From Hyphomicrobiales bacterium (lineage in GTDB: Bacteria > Pseudomonadota > Alphaproteobacteria > JAPOUT01): a stretch of 64,000 bases of DNA. Made by a program: the position numbers and the translations under genes. The notes under the pieces are model-generated. The model worked only from the letters and a program-made list of their open reading frames with translations. It made no database searches and had not been told where the DNA came from. Location of the stretch: positions 86,522 to 150,521 of the forward strand of contig JAPOUT010000109.1 in the NCBI GenBank assembly GCA_026708545.1, in the 5' to 3' direction. Positions 18,976 through 28,782 of the stretch are shown here, piece by piece (the stretch's first letter is position 1; every line of letters starts with the position of its first letter).

Positions 18976-21440
18976 GAGTTGCCACCTTGGTGGACGAGGA
19001 CTTCACGCCTTCCTTTGTGGTTTGGTTCAGAAATAATTCCCTGTTCTTGCATTTGCTCGATGATGCGGGCGGACCGGTTATATCCGATGCGAAGTTTGCG
19101 CTGAATATAAGATGTCGATGCGTATTTTTCGTTTTGAACCAGCGCAAGCGCACGATTGTAAAGTTCCTGATCCGCGCTGTTGTCATCGGCAGGTGCGAAG
19201 AAAGCATCAGCGCCGTCTTCGTCGTTCTGCTCGGTAACGTCAAGGAGGTAGTCAGGCGCGCCTTGTCGTTTGAGGTATTTTGCCACCTTCTCTACATCCT
19301 CATCGGAAAGGAATGCGCCATGAATGCGTTCGATACGACCACCGCCGCTCATATAGAGCATGTCGCCACGTCCGAGGAGTTGCTCTGCACCTTGCTCACC
19401 AAGAATGGTTCGGCTGTCGATTTTGGAAGTCATCTGGAAAGAAATGCGGTTTGGGAAGTTTGCCTTAATAGTCCCAGTGATGACATCAACAGAGGGCCGT
19501 TGTGTTGCAGTGATCATGTGGATGCCGGCGGCACGTGCCATTTGGGCAAGGCGCTGGACGGCAATCTCGATTTCTTTGCCGGCCACAAGCATGAGGTCCG
19601 CCATTTCGTCAACGATGACGACGATATAGGGCATGGTTTCAAGGGCAAGTTCCTCTTCCTCGTAGAGTGCTTTACCGGTTTCAGCATCAACACCGGTCTG
19701 AACGGTTCGGGTCAAGCGCTCGCCTTTTTTCGCAGCTTCACGGATTCGCTGATTGTAAGTTTCAATGTTTCGCACACCGAGTTTTGAGATTTTGCGGTAC
19801 CGGCTTTCCATTTCCCTCACGAGCCACTTGAGCGCGACAACAGCTTTCTTAGGATCGGTGACAACCGGCGTCAACAGGTGGGGAATGTCATCGTAGACGG
19901 AAAGCTCGAGCATCTTGGGGTCAATCATGATGAAACGACATTGATCAGGCGTGAGTCGATAGAGCAACGACAACAGCAACGCGTTGATGGCAACGGATTT
20001 CCCCGACCCAGTCGTTCCGGCGATAAGCAGATGCGGCATTCGCGCAAGATCGACGACGATGGGCTCACCCGTGATGCTTTTGCCGAGGATGATGGGTAGT
20101 TTCATCTTATTGCCGTTACCGGCAAATGCGGCACATCCAAGCAATTCGCGCAGGGCAACAAGTTCGCGATGTTCGTTCGGGAGTTCAATGCCGATGGCGT
20201 TGCGCCCAGGCACGACAGCAATGCGGGTCGAAACGGCGCTCATGGAACGCGCAATGTCATCGGCAAGTCCGATGACGCGTGACGACTTTATCCCCGATGC
20301 CGGCTCGAGTTCGTAGAGCGTGACAACCGGACCATTTCTTATGTTGATGATTTTACCGGAGATGCCGAAATCGCCGAGCACGCTCTCGAGCAATGACGTT
20401 TCTTGCAGAAGCTCTTGCCGAGTCCTTTTGTGTTTGGCGTTGCCTTCGGCCGCTTCGAGAAGTCCCAAGGTCGGAGACTGATAGCCCCCTCTCTTTTTCT
20501 TTTTGTCGAATTCAAGACCCGTTTGAACGGCCGCTCTGATTCTCGTCTTGCGGCGGATACTTGAAGTTCGCGCGGGTTTCCTAGTGACCGATTCGCTGTT
20601 TTCCTCGATAATGTCATTAATGTCATTCTCCCCGTTCTCGTCGGGGGCGAATTCGCTATATTTTTGGGGTCGATTTTTAATTTTTTCGATACAATCCAGG
20701 ATTGCTAAGGTTACTGCGGAAATGGTCTTGGAAACGCCCTGGGAGAATACCTTGAAGAAAATCTCGATGAACCTATAACCACCCTCCCGATTCGAATCCT
20801 CCGGATGCGGTTTTTCCATTGTTTCCGCGTAGTTCTTCGTGGCCTGAAGCATGGAGGCATGGGAAGAACGGACAGGCCAGTCCATAGCGAAAGCGAGAAG
20901 TAAAATTGCCGTGCCCCCGGCAATTGCCACGATAGCAATGTTGAGCAAGAATGCGGATTCTATGTAAGGGCCGAGCGCCGCATTGAAAGAACTAACAAGA
21001 AAGCCTCCCACACTTCCACCAACGCCCGCCAAGGTCGCTCCCCAGCTGTCCGGCGCAAGTGCCAAGACCGCAGAGGCAAAAACCGGCGCAAGAACGCAGG
21101 AAATCATGCGCCAGAAGATTCCCCCGACAGGGTCATGGCAAAGTATTCTCCACCCCCACACTGCCAGTGGAAAGCAGAAGAAAAACCCCCCGTAGCCCAA
21201 GTATTGGTAAGACAGGTCCGCCACGACAGCTCCGCCCAGTCCCAGCGGATTTTGCACATCCGCTGAGGTGGCATGGTTCCAACTGGGGTCCTGCGACGAC
21301 CATCCGCTCAACGCCACCAGCATGATAGCGCAAGCAACCAGCAAGCCTACGCCTGCCGTCTCATTCAAGCGTCTGCGCAGAAATACCCGCACCGCTGCCG
21401 GAAGCCATTCGATTCGTGTGGAAGACTGGGTGAAAGCCAT
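18972..21440 (-). CDS. ftsK: DNA translocase FtsK
   Basis: N-terminal TM helices; PHLLIAGTTGSGKSVAINALLLSLLYR; C-terminal gamma domain TSYIQRKLRIGYNRSARIIEQMQEQGIIS. Confidence 0.97.
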   Translation of the reverse strand: MAFTQSSTRIEWLPAAVRVFLRRRLNETAGVGLLVACAIMLVALSGWSSQDPSWNHATSADVQNPLGLGGAVVADLSYQYLGYGGFFFCFPLAVWGWRILCHDPVGGIFWRMISCVLAPVFASAVLALAPDSWGATLAGVGGSVGGFLVSSFNAALGPYIESAFLLNIAIVAIAGGTAILLLAFAMDWPVRSSHASMLQATKNYAETMEKPHPEDSNREGGYRFIEIFFKVFSQGVSKTISAVTLAILDCIEKIKNRPQKYSEFAPDENGENDINDIIEENSESVTRKPARTSSIRRKTRIRAAVQTGLEFDKKKKRGGYQSPTLGLLEAAEGNAKHKRTRQELLQETSLLESVLGDFGISGKIINIRNGPVVTLYELEPASGIKSSRVIGLADDIARSMSAVSTRIAVVPGRNAIGIELPNEHRELVALRELLGCAAFAGNGNKMKLPIILGKSITGEPIVVDLARMPHLLIAGTTGSGKSVAINALLLSLLYRLTPDQCRFIMIDPKMLELSVYDDIPHLLTPVVTDPKKAVVALKWLVREMESRYRKISKLGVRNIETYNQRIREAAKKGERLTRTVQTGVDAETGKALYEEEELALETMPYIVVIVDEMADLMLVAGKEIEIAVQRLAQMARAAGIHMITATQRPSVDVITGTIKANFPNRISFQMTSKIDSRTILGEQGAEQLLGRGDMLYMSGGGRIERIHGAFLSDEDVEKVAKYLKRQGAPDYLLDVTEQNDEDGADAFFAPADDNSADQELYNRALALVQNEKYASTSYIQRKLRIGYNRSARIIEQMQEQGIISEPNHKGRREVLVHQGGNS

Positions 21441-21470
21441 CCGCCTTTCTCCGTTAATTTACGTGCTTGG

Positions 21471-21499
21471 ACTATACGAAGAAACGATAGGTTTGTCTA
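21471..21499 (-). promoter_or_regulatory. sigma70-like promoter for ftsK (TAGACA-17-TATAGT on minus strand)
   Basis: ACTATA 21471-21476, TGTCTA 21494-21499, 17-nt spacer. Confidence 0.5.
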
Positions 21500-21599
21500 G
21501 TTTTATTTTTGAGAAATTTCATTTTGCACGAAAGTTTATGTAAAATATGAAATTCAATATATGAAGATTTGCCCGCTATCTCCTTGAAAATAAAAGTAT

Positions 21600-22403
21600 T
21601 TACGAATCTTCCAATATTTTCAAAATCGTACGGTGGAGATGAATATCTCCCGTCGCGACGGTGCGGAATTCGCCTTCCGTCTCGCATGAAAAGGGTTTTC
21701 CGTTCCAATCTGTAATGATTCCACCCGCACCCTCAACGATGGGAACCAAGGGTAGCACATCGTAGTGGCGCAAATCGGCCTCAACGATGGTATCCAGCCA
21801 CCCTGCCGCCAAAGCGCAATATAGATAGCAGTCACCACCGAACCGACGCATTTTCACCCGTTCAGCGAGGTTTCCGAAGATTTGGCCGGAGAACATAGCG
21901 GGATCGGTTGCTCCCAAAACCGCCTCTCGAATATTGCGGCAACCGCGTGTTTTCAGGGGTGTCCGCATCCCTCCTCTGAGGTGAAAACTCCCCCCTGCCG
22001 AGCCTTCGAATCGCTCCTCTATGAACGGCTGGTTCATAATGCCCAGCAATGGTGTATTTCCGTCGTAGAGAGCGATAAGCGTTCCCCACAGGGGCAATCC
22101 CATGACAAAAGACCTCGTCCCGTCAATAGGGTCAAGAATCCACCGCATTGATGCTCCCCTATTGGTATCAGTTTGCTCTTCCCCGAGAATTGCATGGGTT
22201 GGGAACCTCTCCTCGATCATTTCACGCATAACGGCTTCCGATTCTCTGTCAGCCTGCGTGACGGGGTTGAACCTCTCCTCGTCTTTGCTCTCGAGTGTCA
22301 ACGTTCGCCGGAAATATCTCCGAACGATATTTCCGGACGCCTCGGCAAGTTCATGCGCGAAGGTGATAAATTCGTTAACTTTTGTGCTTGTCACAAGAAG
22401 CAT
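21600..22403 (-). CDS. hisN: inositol monophosphatase family / histidinol-phosphatase-like
   Basis: MRWILDPIDGTRSFVMGLPLWGTLIALYDGNTPLLGIMNQP; start trimmed to ATG 22403. Confidence 0.8.
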   Translation of the reverse strand: MLLVTSTKVNEFITFAHELAEASGNIVRRYFRRTLTLESKDEERFNPVTQADRESEAVMREMIEERFPTHAILGEEQTDTNRGASMRWILDPIDGTRSFVMGLPLWGTLIALYDGNTPLLGIMNQPFIEERFEGSAGGSFHLRGGMRTPLKTRGCRNIREAVLGATDPAMFSGQIFGNLAERVKMRRFGGDCYLYCALAAGWLDTIVEADLRHYDVLPLVPIVEGAGGIITDWNGKPFSCETEGEFRTVATGDIHLHRTILKILEDS

Positions 22404-22435
22404 CTTACGCGGACTCCTCGCGCTCGACAATCCCC

Positions 22436-22449
22436 CCAGGTTAACCTGG
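22436..22449. repeat. 14-bp perfect palindrome CCAGGTTAACCTGG upstream of hisN-like gene
   Basis: Read directly from sequence. Confidence 0.6.
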
Positions 22450-22715
22450 TAAAAGTTCGCCGAACCGTTAAAAAGCGGCGATAAACATTAAAGTTTATTC
22501 TACCTTAAGTTGAAAGTTCGCTTGCTTGCAACCTATGCGAAAGAACAAGATGGATTAAATCAACGAAAAGGATTCTAGTTGAGTTTACTAAACAACCTTT
22601 AAAGCGAATATCGTTTTTTAGCACCTAGCATTGTGCGGATTTTTGTTTTTATATCTGTATGAACTCTCACCCGTAATAACACGGCGATAACTTCTCTGCC
22701 CGTACCGTCTTACCA

Positions 22716-23159
22716 ATGCCAAAGAAAAAAACCCGCGCTAAGCAAACCTCGAACAAACCCCACCCTGTAGATGCCTACGTCGGCAAACGGATTAAGCAAC
22801 TCCGATGGCTCAAGGGCATGACACAACAACAGCTCGCCAAACAGGTCGACGTCAAGTTCCAGCAAATCCAAAAGTACGAAACCGGAGCGAACCGCGTGTC
22901 GTCCTCTCGCCTATGGCAGTTGTCTGAAGCGCTTAACGCACCTGTGTCTTTCTTCTTCGAAGGCTTTCCCGAGGACAAGTCTTCAAGGAGACCACGTGGT
23001 CTCTCCGAGAATAATGACCTCTTCAGTGAGCGCGAAGTTCTCGAGCTTGTGCGCGCCTACCACGCCCTTCCCGTAAACTTCCGCCGGTACATTCTCGACC
23101 ACATCAAAGCGATTCTAAAACACCTTGTCAGAGCCAAACCCGCCATCCGGCGCACATAA
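22716..23159 (+). CDS. XRE-family helix-turn-helix transcriptional regulator
   Basis: DAYVGKRIKQLRWLKGMTQQQLAKQVDVKFQQIQKYETGANRVSSSRLWQLSEALNAPVSFFFEG. Confidence 0.92.
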   Translation: MPKKKTRAKQTSNKPHPVDAYVGKRIKQLRWLKGMTQQQLAKQVDVKFQQIQKYETGANRVSSSRLWQLSEALNAPVSFFFEGFPEDKSSRRPRGLSENNDLFSEREVLELVRAYHALPVNFRRYILDHIKAILKHLVRAKPAIRRT

Positions 23160-23171
23160 AACTTATTCCCA

Positions 23172-23612
23172 TTAATTCGAAGCGAGCAGTTCCACCATGC
23201 TCCTGTCAACGACAGGAACAAGTCCGAAGCCATGCCCGCTGAATCCTGCGGCGATGGCAAGCCCGGGGATAGCGGTATAAGGGGCGATAACGGGAAGTTC
23301 ATCGGGCATGAAATCGATTTGCCCTGCCCAGGAGTTTTCGAAATGCATTTCCATCGCGTCGGGATATTCTTGCCGAAACAACCACGCGGTTTGGCGTAAT
23401 CCTTTGACATCAGGCTCGGTATCAAGAATTCTGTGCCGGGTGAAATCATCATATTCGTCTGCGAGGCCCTCTCGACTTGTTCGCCCGAACACAAATTTGC
23501 GTTTACGCCAATGCTTTTGCATCAATGGAATATATTTTGCACCAAAACAAAAACTGTCGAAATATAGATCATGGAATCCGTCCGTGGTGGCGATGGTGAC
23601 GACATCACTCAC
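23172..23612 (-). pseudogene. truncated DAO-type FAD-dependent oxidoreductase (C-terminal part only)
   Basis: C-terminal FAD-oxidoreductase motif IPGLAIAAGFSGHGFGLVPVVDRSMVELL; no N-terminal GxGxxG Rossmann region within the 146 aa. Confidence 0.65.
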
Positions 23613-24598
23613 GTCCCGATTTCCACATCTCCGAGTCGCAAGGTTTCGCCGTTGATGATTTTTTGAAACATTTCCATATCGACGTTTGCGCCAGAGACAA
23701 CGAAGGCTGTTGCACCTTCAAGTTTGAGTTTTCCTGCCAGCAACGCCGCGTGGCAAACAGCACCTGCACCTTCGGTAATGATACAGTCTTGTTGAAACGC
23801 GATGCGCATTGCCTTGTAGATGTCCGTCTCACTGACGAGAATGATGTCATCGAGATATTTACGACACAGTTTGAAGGTGATTTGGTTATTGGCACCGATA
23901 CCTCCGCCGAGAGCGTCCGCGAGGGATGGATATTCTTCAACCTCGACAGGCTTGCCTGCGCGGATGGCCTCGTACATTCCCGCCCCTCGTTCCATGCTCA
24001 CACCGACAACATGTACGCGTGGCTGTATCTGCTTTGCTGCAAAGGCGATACCGCCTGCCAACCCACCGCCCGACAAGGGGATAATGATGTTTTGCAGGTC
24101 GAATCTGCGCTCGAAGAGTTCGAGAGCAATGGTTGCCTGCCCTGCGATGACTCCGGCATCATCAAAGGCGGAGATTTCGGTTACGCCGCCGGACGCAATA
24201 CGGTTGGTTTCGAGGATGGCGTCCTCCTGCGTCTGCCCGACACGGCGGACGTTTGCACCGAGGTCCTCAATGGCTTTGACTTTTGCTGCGGGCACGAGTT
24301 CGGAGAGACACACGGTTGCCGTGATACCCATCTGTTTTGCCGCGAATGCGATAGCACGTCCGTGGTTTCCAGTTGAACAACACACGATACCACGAGATTT
24401 TTGCTCGTCCGTGAGCGATTCAATGGCGTTGGTAGCACCACGGATTTTGAAAGATCGAGTGGGCTGTGTAGTCTCAAGTTTCAATAACAATTCGTATCCG
24501 GCCTGCCCTGACAACATTGAGGGAATAAGCGGTGTCGTGACGCTGATGTGCCGAATGCGCTTGTGTGCAGCGCGAATGTCTTGGAGATTTAGTGACAT
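23609..24598 (-). CDS. eutB: PLP-dependent threonine dehydratase-like, hydroxyectoine utilization dehydratase EutB
   Basis: PTRSFKIRGATNAI; STGNHGRAIAFAAKQMG; IIPLSGGGLAGGIAFA; divergent to doeA. Confidence 0.82.
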   Translation of the reverse strand: MSLNLQDIRAAHKRIRHISVTTPLIPSMLSGQAGYELLLKLETTQPTRSFKIRGATNAIESLTDEQKSRGIVCCSTGNHGRAIAFAAKQMGITATVCLSELVPAAKVKAIEDLGANVRRVGQTQEDAILETNRIASGGVTEISAFDDAGVIAGQATIALELFERRFDLQNIIIPLSGGGLAGGIAFAAKQIQPRVHVVGVSMERGAGMYEAIRAGKPVEVEEYPSLADALGGGIGANNQITFKLCRKYLDDIILVSETDIYKAMRIAFQQDCIITEGAGAVCHAALLAGKLKLEGATAFVVSGANVDMEMFQKIINGETLRLGDVEIGT

Positions 24599-24603
24599 AC
24601 TGG

Positions 24604-24647
24604 ATTATAGTATGTGTCTTGTGCAGTTGGAAAGTTGCAAGTATAAT
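24604..24647. promoter_or_regulatory. divergent leaderless promoter region of eutB (-) and doeA (+)
   Basis: + strand TTGTGC (24619-24624)-17-TATAAT (24642-24647), 6 nt before ATG 24654; - strand TATAAT (24609-24604), 5 nt before ATG 24598. Confidence 0.65.
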
Positions 24648-24653
24648 TCTAGC

Positions 24654-25874
24654 ATGCCAGATATTGCGACACCGTCAACGCCTGCGATACCTCTTCCTTT
24701 TTCCGTGGGGGAGTATGCCAAACGCCTCGACAAGGTCCGCAAGGCTATGGAGCGGACGGATATTGATGTCTTGTTTACAACTGACCCGTCGAACATGGCG
24801 TGGCTGACAGGATATGACGGGTGGTCGTTTTATGTTCCCCAAGGCGTTTTGGTTGGAACGGATGGACTGCCTTTGTGGTGGGGGCGCTGGCAGGATCAAT
24901 ATGGAGCCGTTCGCACCGTGTATATGGGGGAGTCGTACATTCGCCCCTACCCCGACCACTACATTCAGTCGGAAAGCTTTCATGCAATGGAGAACCTTGC
25001 CAAGGTAATTCGGGATGAAGGCTGGGGCTCCAAGCGCATCGGCGTTGAGATGGACAATTATTACTACTCTGCCAAATCGCACGAGCGTTTGACGGAAGAG
25101 TTATATGAAGCGACCTTCATTGATGCAACGGGATTGGTGAATCGGGAACGGGGAGTTAAATCGTTGGCAGAACTGGCGTATATGGAGAAGGCGGCGGTGA
25201 TTGTGACATCAATGATGACTCGTGCGTATGAGGTGATCGGCCCTGGTGTCCGCAAGAATGATTTAGTCGCGGAGTTATATTCGGTTGCGATAAGGGGTGA
25301 GCGCGATGGTAACGGCACGCGGTTTGGTGGCGATTACCCCGCAATAGTTCCGATGTTGCCGACGGGCGCGGATGCGTCTGCGGCACACTTAACGTGGGAT
25401 GATCGTGTATTCACAAAAGATGCCGGGACTTTCCTGGAAATTGCCGGCTGTGTAAAACGCTATCACTGCCCAATGTGCCGGACGGTTTATCTGGGAATTC
25501 CGCCGGATGACATGCGCAAGGCTGCAAACGCGTTGCTCGAAGGTCTCGAAGCAGGGCTGGAGGCTGCCACGGCGGGCAATGTTGCCGGCGATGTGGCAAG
25601 AGCATTGCATGGAGCGTTAAGACGCCACGGAGTGGAGCGCGAGGGGCGTTGCGGGTATGGCGTAGGCCTGAGCTACCCGCCGGACTGGGGAGAGCGGGTT
25701 ATTAGCTTCCGTGAGAGTGACGAAACGGTTTTAGAACCAAACATGACGTTTCATTTTATGCCGGGGATTTGGCGTCGTGATTGGGGGCTCGAGATTACCG
25801 AGACAATCGTCATACAAAAATCGGGAGCGGCGCGTTGCTTGACGAAATTTCCGCGTTCCTTGCTTGTGAAGTGA
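24654..25874 (+). CDS. doeA: ectoine hydrolase (M24 peptidase-like fold) DoeA
   Basis: PFSVGEYAKRLDKVRKAMERTDIDVLFTTDPSNMAWLTGYDGWSFYVPQGVLV...PLWWGRWQD; start reassigned from the over-extended 684-aa ORF. Confidence 0.88.
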   Translation: MPDIATPSTPAIPLPFSVGEYAKRLDKVRKAMERTDIDVLFTTDPSNMAWLTGYDGWSFYVPQGVLVGTDGLPLWWGRWQDQYGAVRTVYMGESYIRPYPDHYIQSESFHAMENLAKVIRDEGWGSKRIGVEMDNYYYSAKSHERLTEELYEATFIDATGLVNRERGVKSLAELAYMEKAAVIVTSMMTRAYEVIGPGVRKNDLVAELYSVAIRGERDGNGTRFGGDYPAIVPMLPTGADASAAHLTWDDRVFTKDAGTFLEIAGCVKRYHCPMCRTVYLGIPPDDMRKAANALLEGLEAGLEAATAGNVAGDVARALHGALRRHGVEREGRCGYGVGLSYPPDWGERVISFRESDETVLEPNMTFHFMPGIWRRDWGLEITETIVIQKSGAARCLTKFPRSLLVK

Positions 25875-25921
25875 AACAGGATTGAGGTTCCCAAGACGGG
25901 AAACACCAAGTTTCAAAATCC

Positions 25922-25950
25922 TTGACGAGTCCGGCAAAACTCTTTATCCT
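25922..25950 (+). promoter_or_regulatory. sigma70-like promoter TTGACG-17-TATCCT for citrate synthase
   Basis: TTGACG 25922-25927, TATCCT 25945-25950; SD aagga before ATG 25997. Confidence 0.6.
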
Positions 25951-25996
25951 GTAGTCGACACGAAAGCGCGAACCAGCGCCAAAACTAAGGAACATA

Positions 25997-27130
25997 ATGA
26001 AAAACGAAGCAAATTTTTCCCGCGGACTAGAAGGCGTCATCGCGGCTGAGACAAAAATCGGAGGCATTCGCGAAAGCGAGGGAATCTACCACTACCGCTA
26101 CTATAATGCCGTTGAACTCAACAAAAAGCGTTCTTTTGAGGACGTATGGTTTTTGATGTTCCGCGGCCACCTCCCCTCCGAAGCCGAACGTGCCGAATTT
26201 ACCGAAGGCATCTTCGATGTCACCCTTCCCGAAGAGGTCCGGGAAGTTTTGCCTATATTGGCTCGTTCCGGCGACACCTCCTATTTGAATTGGATGCGCT
26301 CGGCGATTTCCGTGCTAGGTGCCGCGTATGGGTGTCGTCCGGTTACGGATGCGTCTCCCGAAGATATGATGCGCGACGCCATGCGGATGGTTATTGCGTT
26401 TCCGATGATACTCTCTTCGCTGTATCGGCTCTCCCAGGGGAAGGAACCCATCCCTCCGCGTCCGGATTTCTCCTATGCACAGAACTACCTCTACATGATT
26501 TCCGGCGAGCCTGCCGAAGAGAAACAGAACCACGCTATCGAGCGCTACCTTATCTCCACCATTGATCATGGCTTTAACGCTTCGACCTTCACCGCCCGGG
26601 TGATTGCCTCAACTGGCGCGGATATTGGTGCCGCAGTGGTCGGAGCTATCGGGGCTCTATCGGGGCCGTTGCATGGAGGTGCTCCCAGCAGAGCTCTTGC
26701 CATGCTTGACGCCATTCAGACTCCCGACAGAGCCGAGGCGTGGATTACCGATGCCGTCGAGAAAGGCGAACGTATCATGGGGTTCGGTCACCGAGTCTAC
26801 AAAGTCGAAGATCCGCGTTCCAAACTGCTCAAAGAAGTCGCTAAAGGGATGGAGGAGCCCATCGTTGACCTCGCTATCGAAGTCGAAGAGATTGCAACCG
26901 CCACTCTCGCGCGCTTGAAGCCCGGGCGGAAGCTCTTCACCAATGTGGAGTATTTTGGCGGTGTCGTGATGGAGGGGTGCGGGATTCCACGCGATATGTT
27001 TACGCCGACCTTTGCTTGCTCGAGAACGGTCGGATGGTTGTCGCATATCCTCGAACAGGCAGGGGACAACCGACTGTTTCGTCCGCGGTCGCTTTACAAA
27101 GGCAAGGAATTGCAACCGATTCCCGATTGA
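25997..27130 (+). CDS. citrate synthase (short, Gram-positive/archaeal-like type)
   Basis: 377 aa; GLEGVIAAETKIGGIRESEGIYHYRYYNAVEL; GPLHGGAPSRALAMLD; IMGFGHRVYKVEDPRSKLLKE. Confidence 0.9.
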   Translation: MKNEANFSRGLEGVIAAETKIGGIRESEGIYHYRYYNAVELNKKRSFEDVWFLMFRGHLPSEAERAEFTEGIFDVTLPEEVREVLPILARSGDTSYLNWMRSAISVLGAAYGCRPVTDASPEDMMRDAMRMVIAFPMILSSLYRLSQGKEPIPPRPDFSYAQNYLYMISGEPAEEKQNHAIERYLISTIDHGFNASTFTARVIASTGADIGAAVVGAIGALSGPLHGGAPSRALAMLDAIQTPDRAEAWITDAVEKGERIMGFGHRVYKVEDPRSKLLKEVAKGMEEPIVDLAIEVEEIATATLARLKPGRKLFTNVEYFGGVVMEGCGIPRDMFTPTFACSRTVGWLSHILEQAGDNRLFRPRSLYKGKELQPIPD

Positions 27131-27176
27131 TTTGGAGCCTCACCTCTTCAAAATCGGACGCGAGGTGACGGGGTTC

Positions 27177-27896
27177 CTAGGGTTTTTCGGAAATTATCTG
27201 GCTGGAATGGTCACTCTTCGGACGTTCCGACTCCAGGGATTCACCCGTCACCATCACATGTACGTGCTCCGCGACGTTGGTCACGTGGTCGCCTATCCGC
27301 TCTAAATTCTTCGCAATAAATAATAGGTGCATCGATAGTGTGATGTTACTCGGTGTTTCCATCATGTACGTCAGCAACTCACGAAATAGACTGTTATTCA
27401 ACTGGTCAACAGCCTCATCGCGCAAGCGTATTGCCTCGGCACGCTCAACATTCGCGTCGCGGTACGCCTCCAATACCCCGTGAATCATCTCGCCCACTAT
27501 CCCTCCCATCCGTTCGATGACGCGAATACCCCCATATTCTCCCGGTAACGCCGTCACGACCTGTGAACGATTCGCTATATTACGGGCGTAGTCGCCTATG
27601 CGCTCCAGCGACCCCCCTATCTTCATCGCGGCAACAACACGACGCAAGTCCAACGCCATCGGCTGTCGTAACGCCAACACCCTCACCGCAAGCGCATCAA
27701 CTTCATTTTCCAGAGCATCAATCGCGGCATCTCCCAAAACAACCTTTTGCGCTAACGCGGTATCCTCCTTCACAAGCGCCTGTATCGCATCTTCCAACTG
27801 TCTCGCCGCCAATACACCCATCTCCGCTATAATGTGGTCAATCTGGTCGAGCTCGTCATCGTAAGACTTAACGATGTGGTCTGTACGCTTCTCCAT
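27177..27896 (-). CDS. phoU: phosphate signalling complex protein PhoU
   Basis: MEKRTDHIVKSYDDELDQIDHIIAEMGVLA...SLERIGDYARNIANRSQ; ERIGDHVTNVAEHV. Confidence 0.95.
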   Translation of the reverse strand: MEKRTDHIVKSYDDELDQIDHIIAEMGVLAARQLEDAIQALVKEDTALAQKVVLGDAAIDALENEVDALAVRVLALRQPMALDLRRVVAAMKIGGSLERIGDYARNIANRSQVVTALPGEYGGIRVIERMGGIVGEMIHGVLEAYRDANVERAEAIRLRDEAVDQLNNSLFRELLTYMMETPSNITLSMHLLFIAKNLERIGDHVTNVAEHVHVMVTGESLESERPKSDHSSQIISEKP

Positions 27897-27903
27897 AACC
27901 AAC

Positions 27904-28755
27904 CTATCCAATCCGCCCGGTAATATACGCCTGTGTGCGCGAGTCCTTTGGAGTCGTAAAGATGCGCTCCGTATCACCTTCCTCTACCAACTCGCCCAAA
28001 TGAAAAAACGCCGTCTTCTGCGATATCCGAGCCGCCTGCTGCATTGAGTGCGTCACAACGACAATGCTGTATTTCTGCCGCAATTCGTCGATTAAGTCCT
28101 CCACACGCGCACTCGCGATTGGATCCAGCGCAGAACAAGGCTCATCCATCAGAATAACCTCCGGCGCTATCGCAATCGCCCGGGCAATGCACAAACGTTG
28201 CTGCTGCCCGCCGGACAAACCCGTTGCCGATTCATGCATTCGGTCGCGAACCTCATCCAACAGACCCGCACGATCAAGACTGTTGAACACAATTTCGTCC
28301 AAATCCGCGCGAGAGGACGCAATTCCGTGAATCCGAGGACCATAGGCAACGTTGTCGTAAACGCTCTTCGGGAAAGGGTTGGGCTTTTGAAACACCATGC
28401 CAACCCGCATCCGCAAGGTAACGACATCAACCTCGGGAGCATAGATATCCTCGCCATCAAGAAAGATATTCCCTTTAACACGGCAGTTTTCAATCAAATC
28501 GTTCATGCGATTCAGACAACGCAGAAATGTCGACTTGCCGCAACCCGACGGCCCTATCATTGCGGTGACTTGATGGCGTGGAATTTCCACGTTCACGTTC
28601 GTAAGCGCAGGTTTTTCTCCGTAGAACACATCGATATTGCGCGCCGAAATCACCGAAGAACCCGCCTCCACACAATCCTCCCCTTGCTCGGAGGAAATTT
28701 CGGAGGTTGCCGTAGCTGTCGTTGTTACCGGTATGGGATGCACCAAACTCTCCAA
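27904..28755 (-). CDS. pstB: phosphate ABC transporter ATP-binding protein
   Basis: [46 protein letters not shown]. Confidence 0.97.
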   Translation of the reverse strand: MESLVHPIPVTTTATATSEISSEQGEDCVEAGSSVISARNIDVFYGEKPALTNVNVEIPRHQVTAMIGPSGCGKSTFLRCLNRMNDLIENCRVKGNIFLDGEDIYAPEVDVVTLRMRVGMVFQKPNPFPKSVYDNVAYGPRIHGIASSRADLDEIVFNSLDRAGLLDEVRDRMHESATGLSGGQQQRLCIARAIAIAPEVILMDEPCSALDPIASARVEDLIDELRQKYSIVVVTHSMQQAARISQKTAFFHLGELVEEGDTERIFTTPKDSRTQAYITGRIG

Positions 28756-28782
28756 TCTATTTCACCTCCATCATATCATGTT

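Noticed and set aside
23820-24653. N-terminal extension of the 684-aa doeA ORF
   Set aside because: Extension is antisense to eutB; DoeA-like sequence begins at ATG 24654, next to a good promoter.
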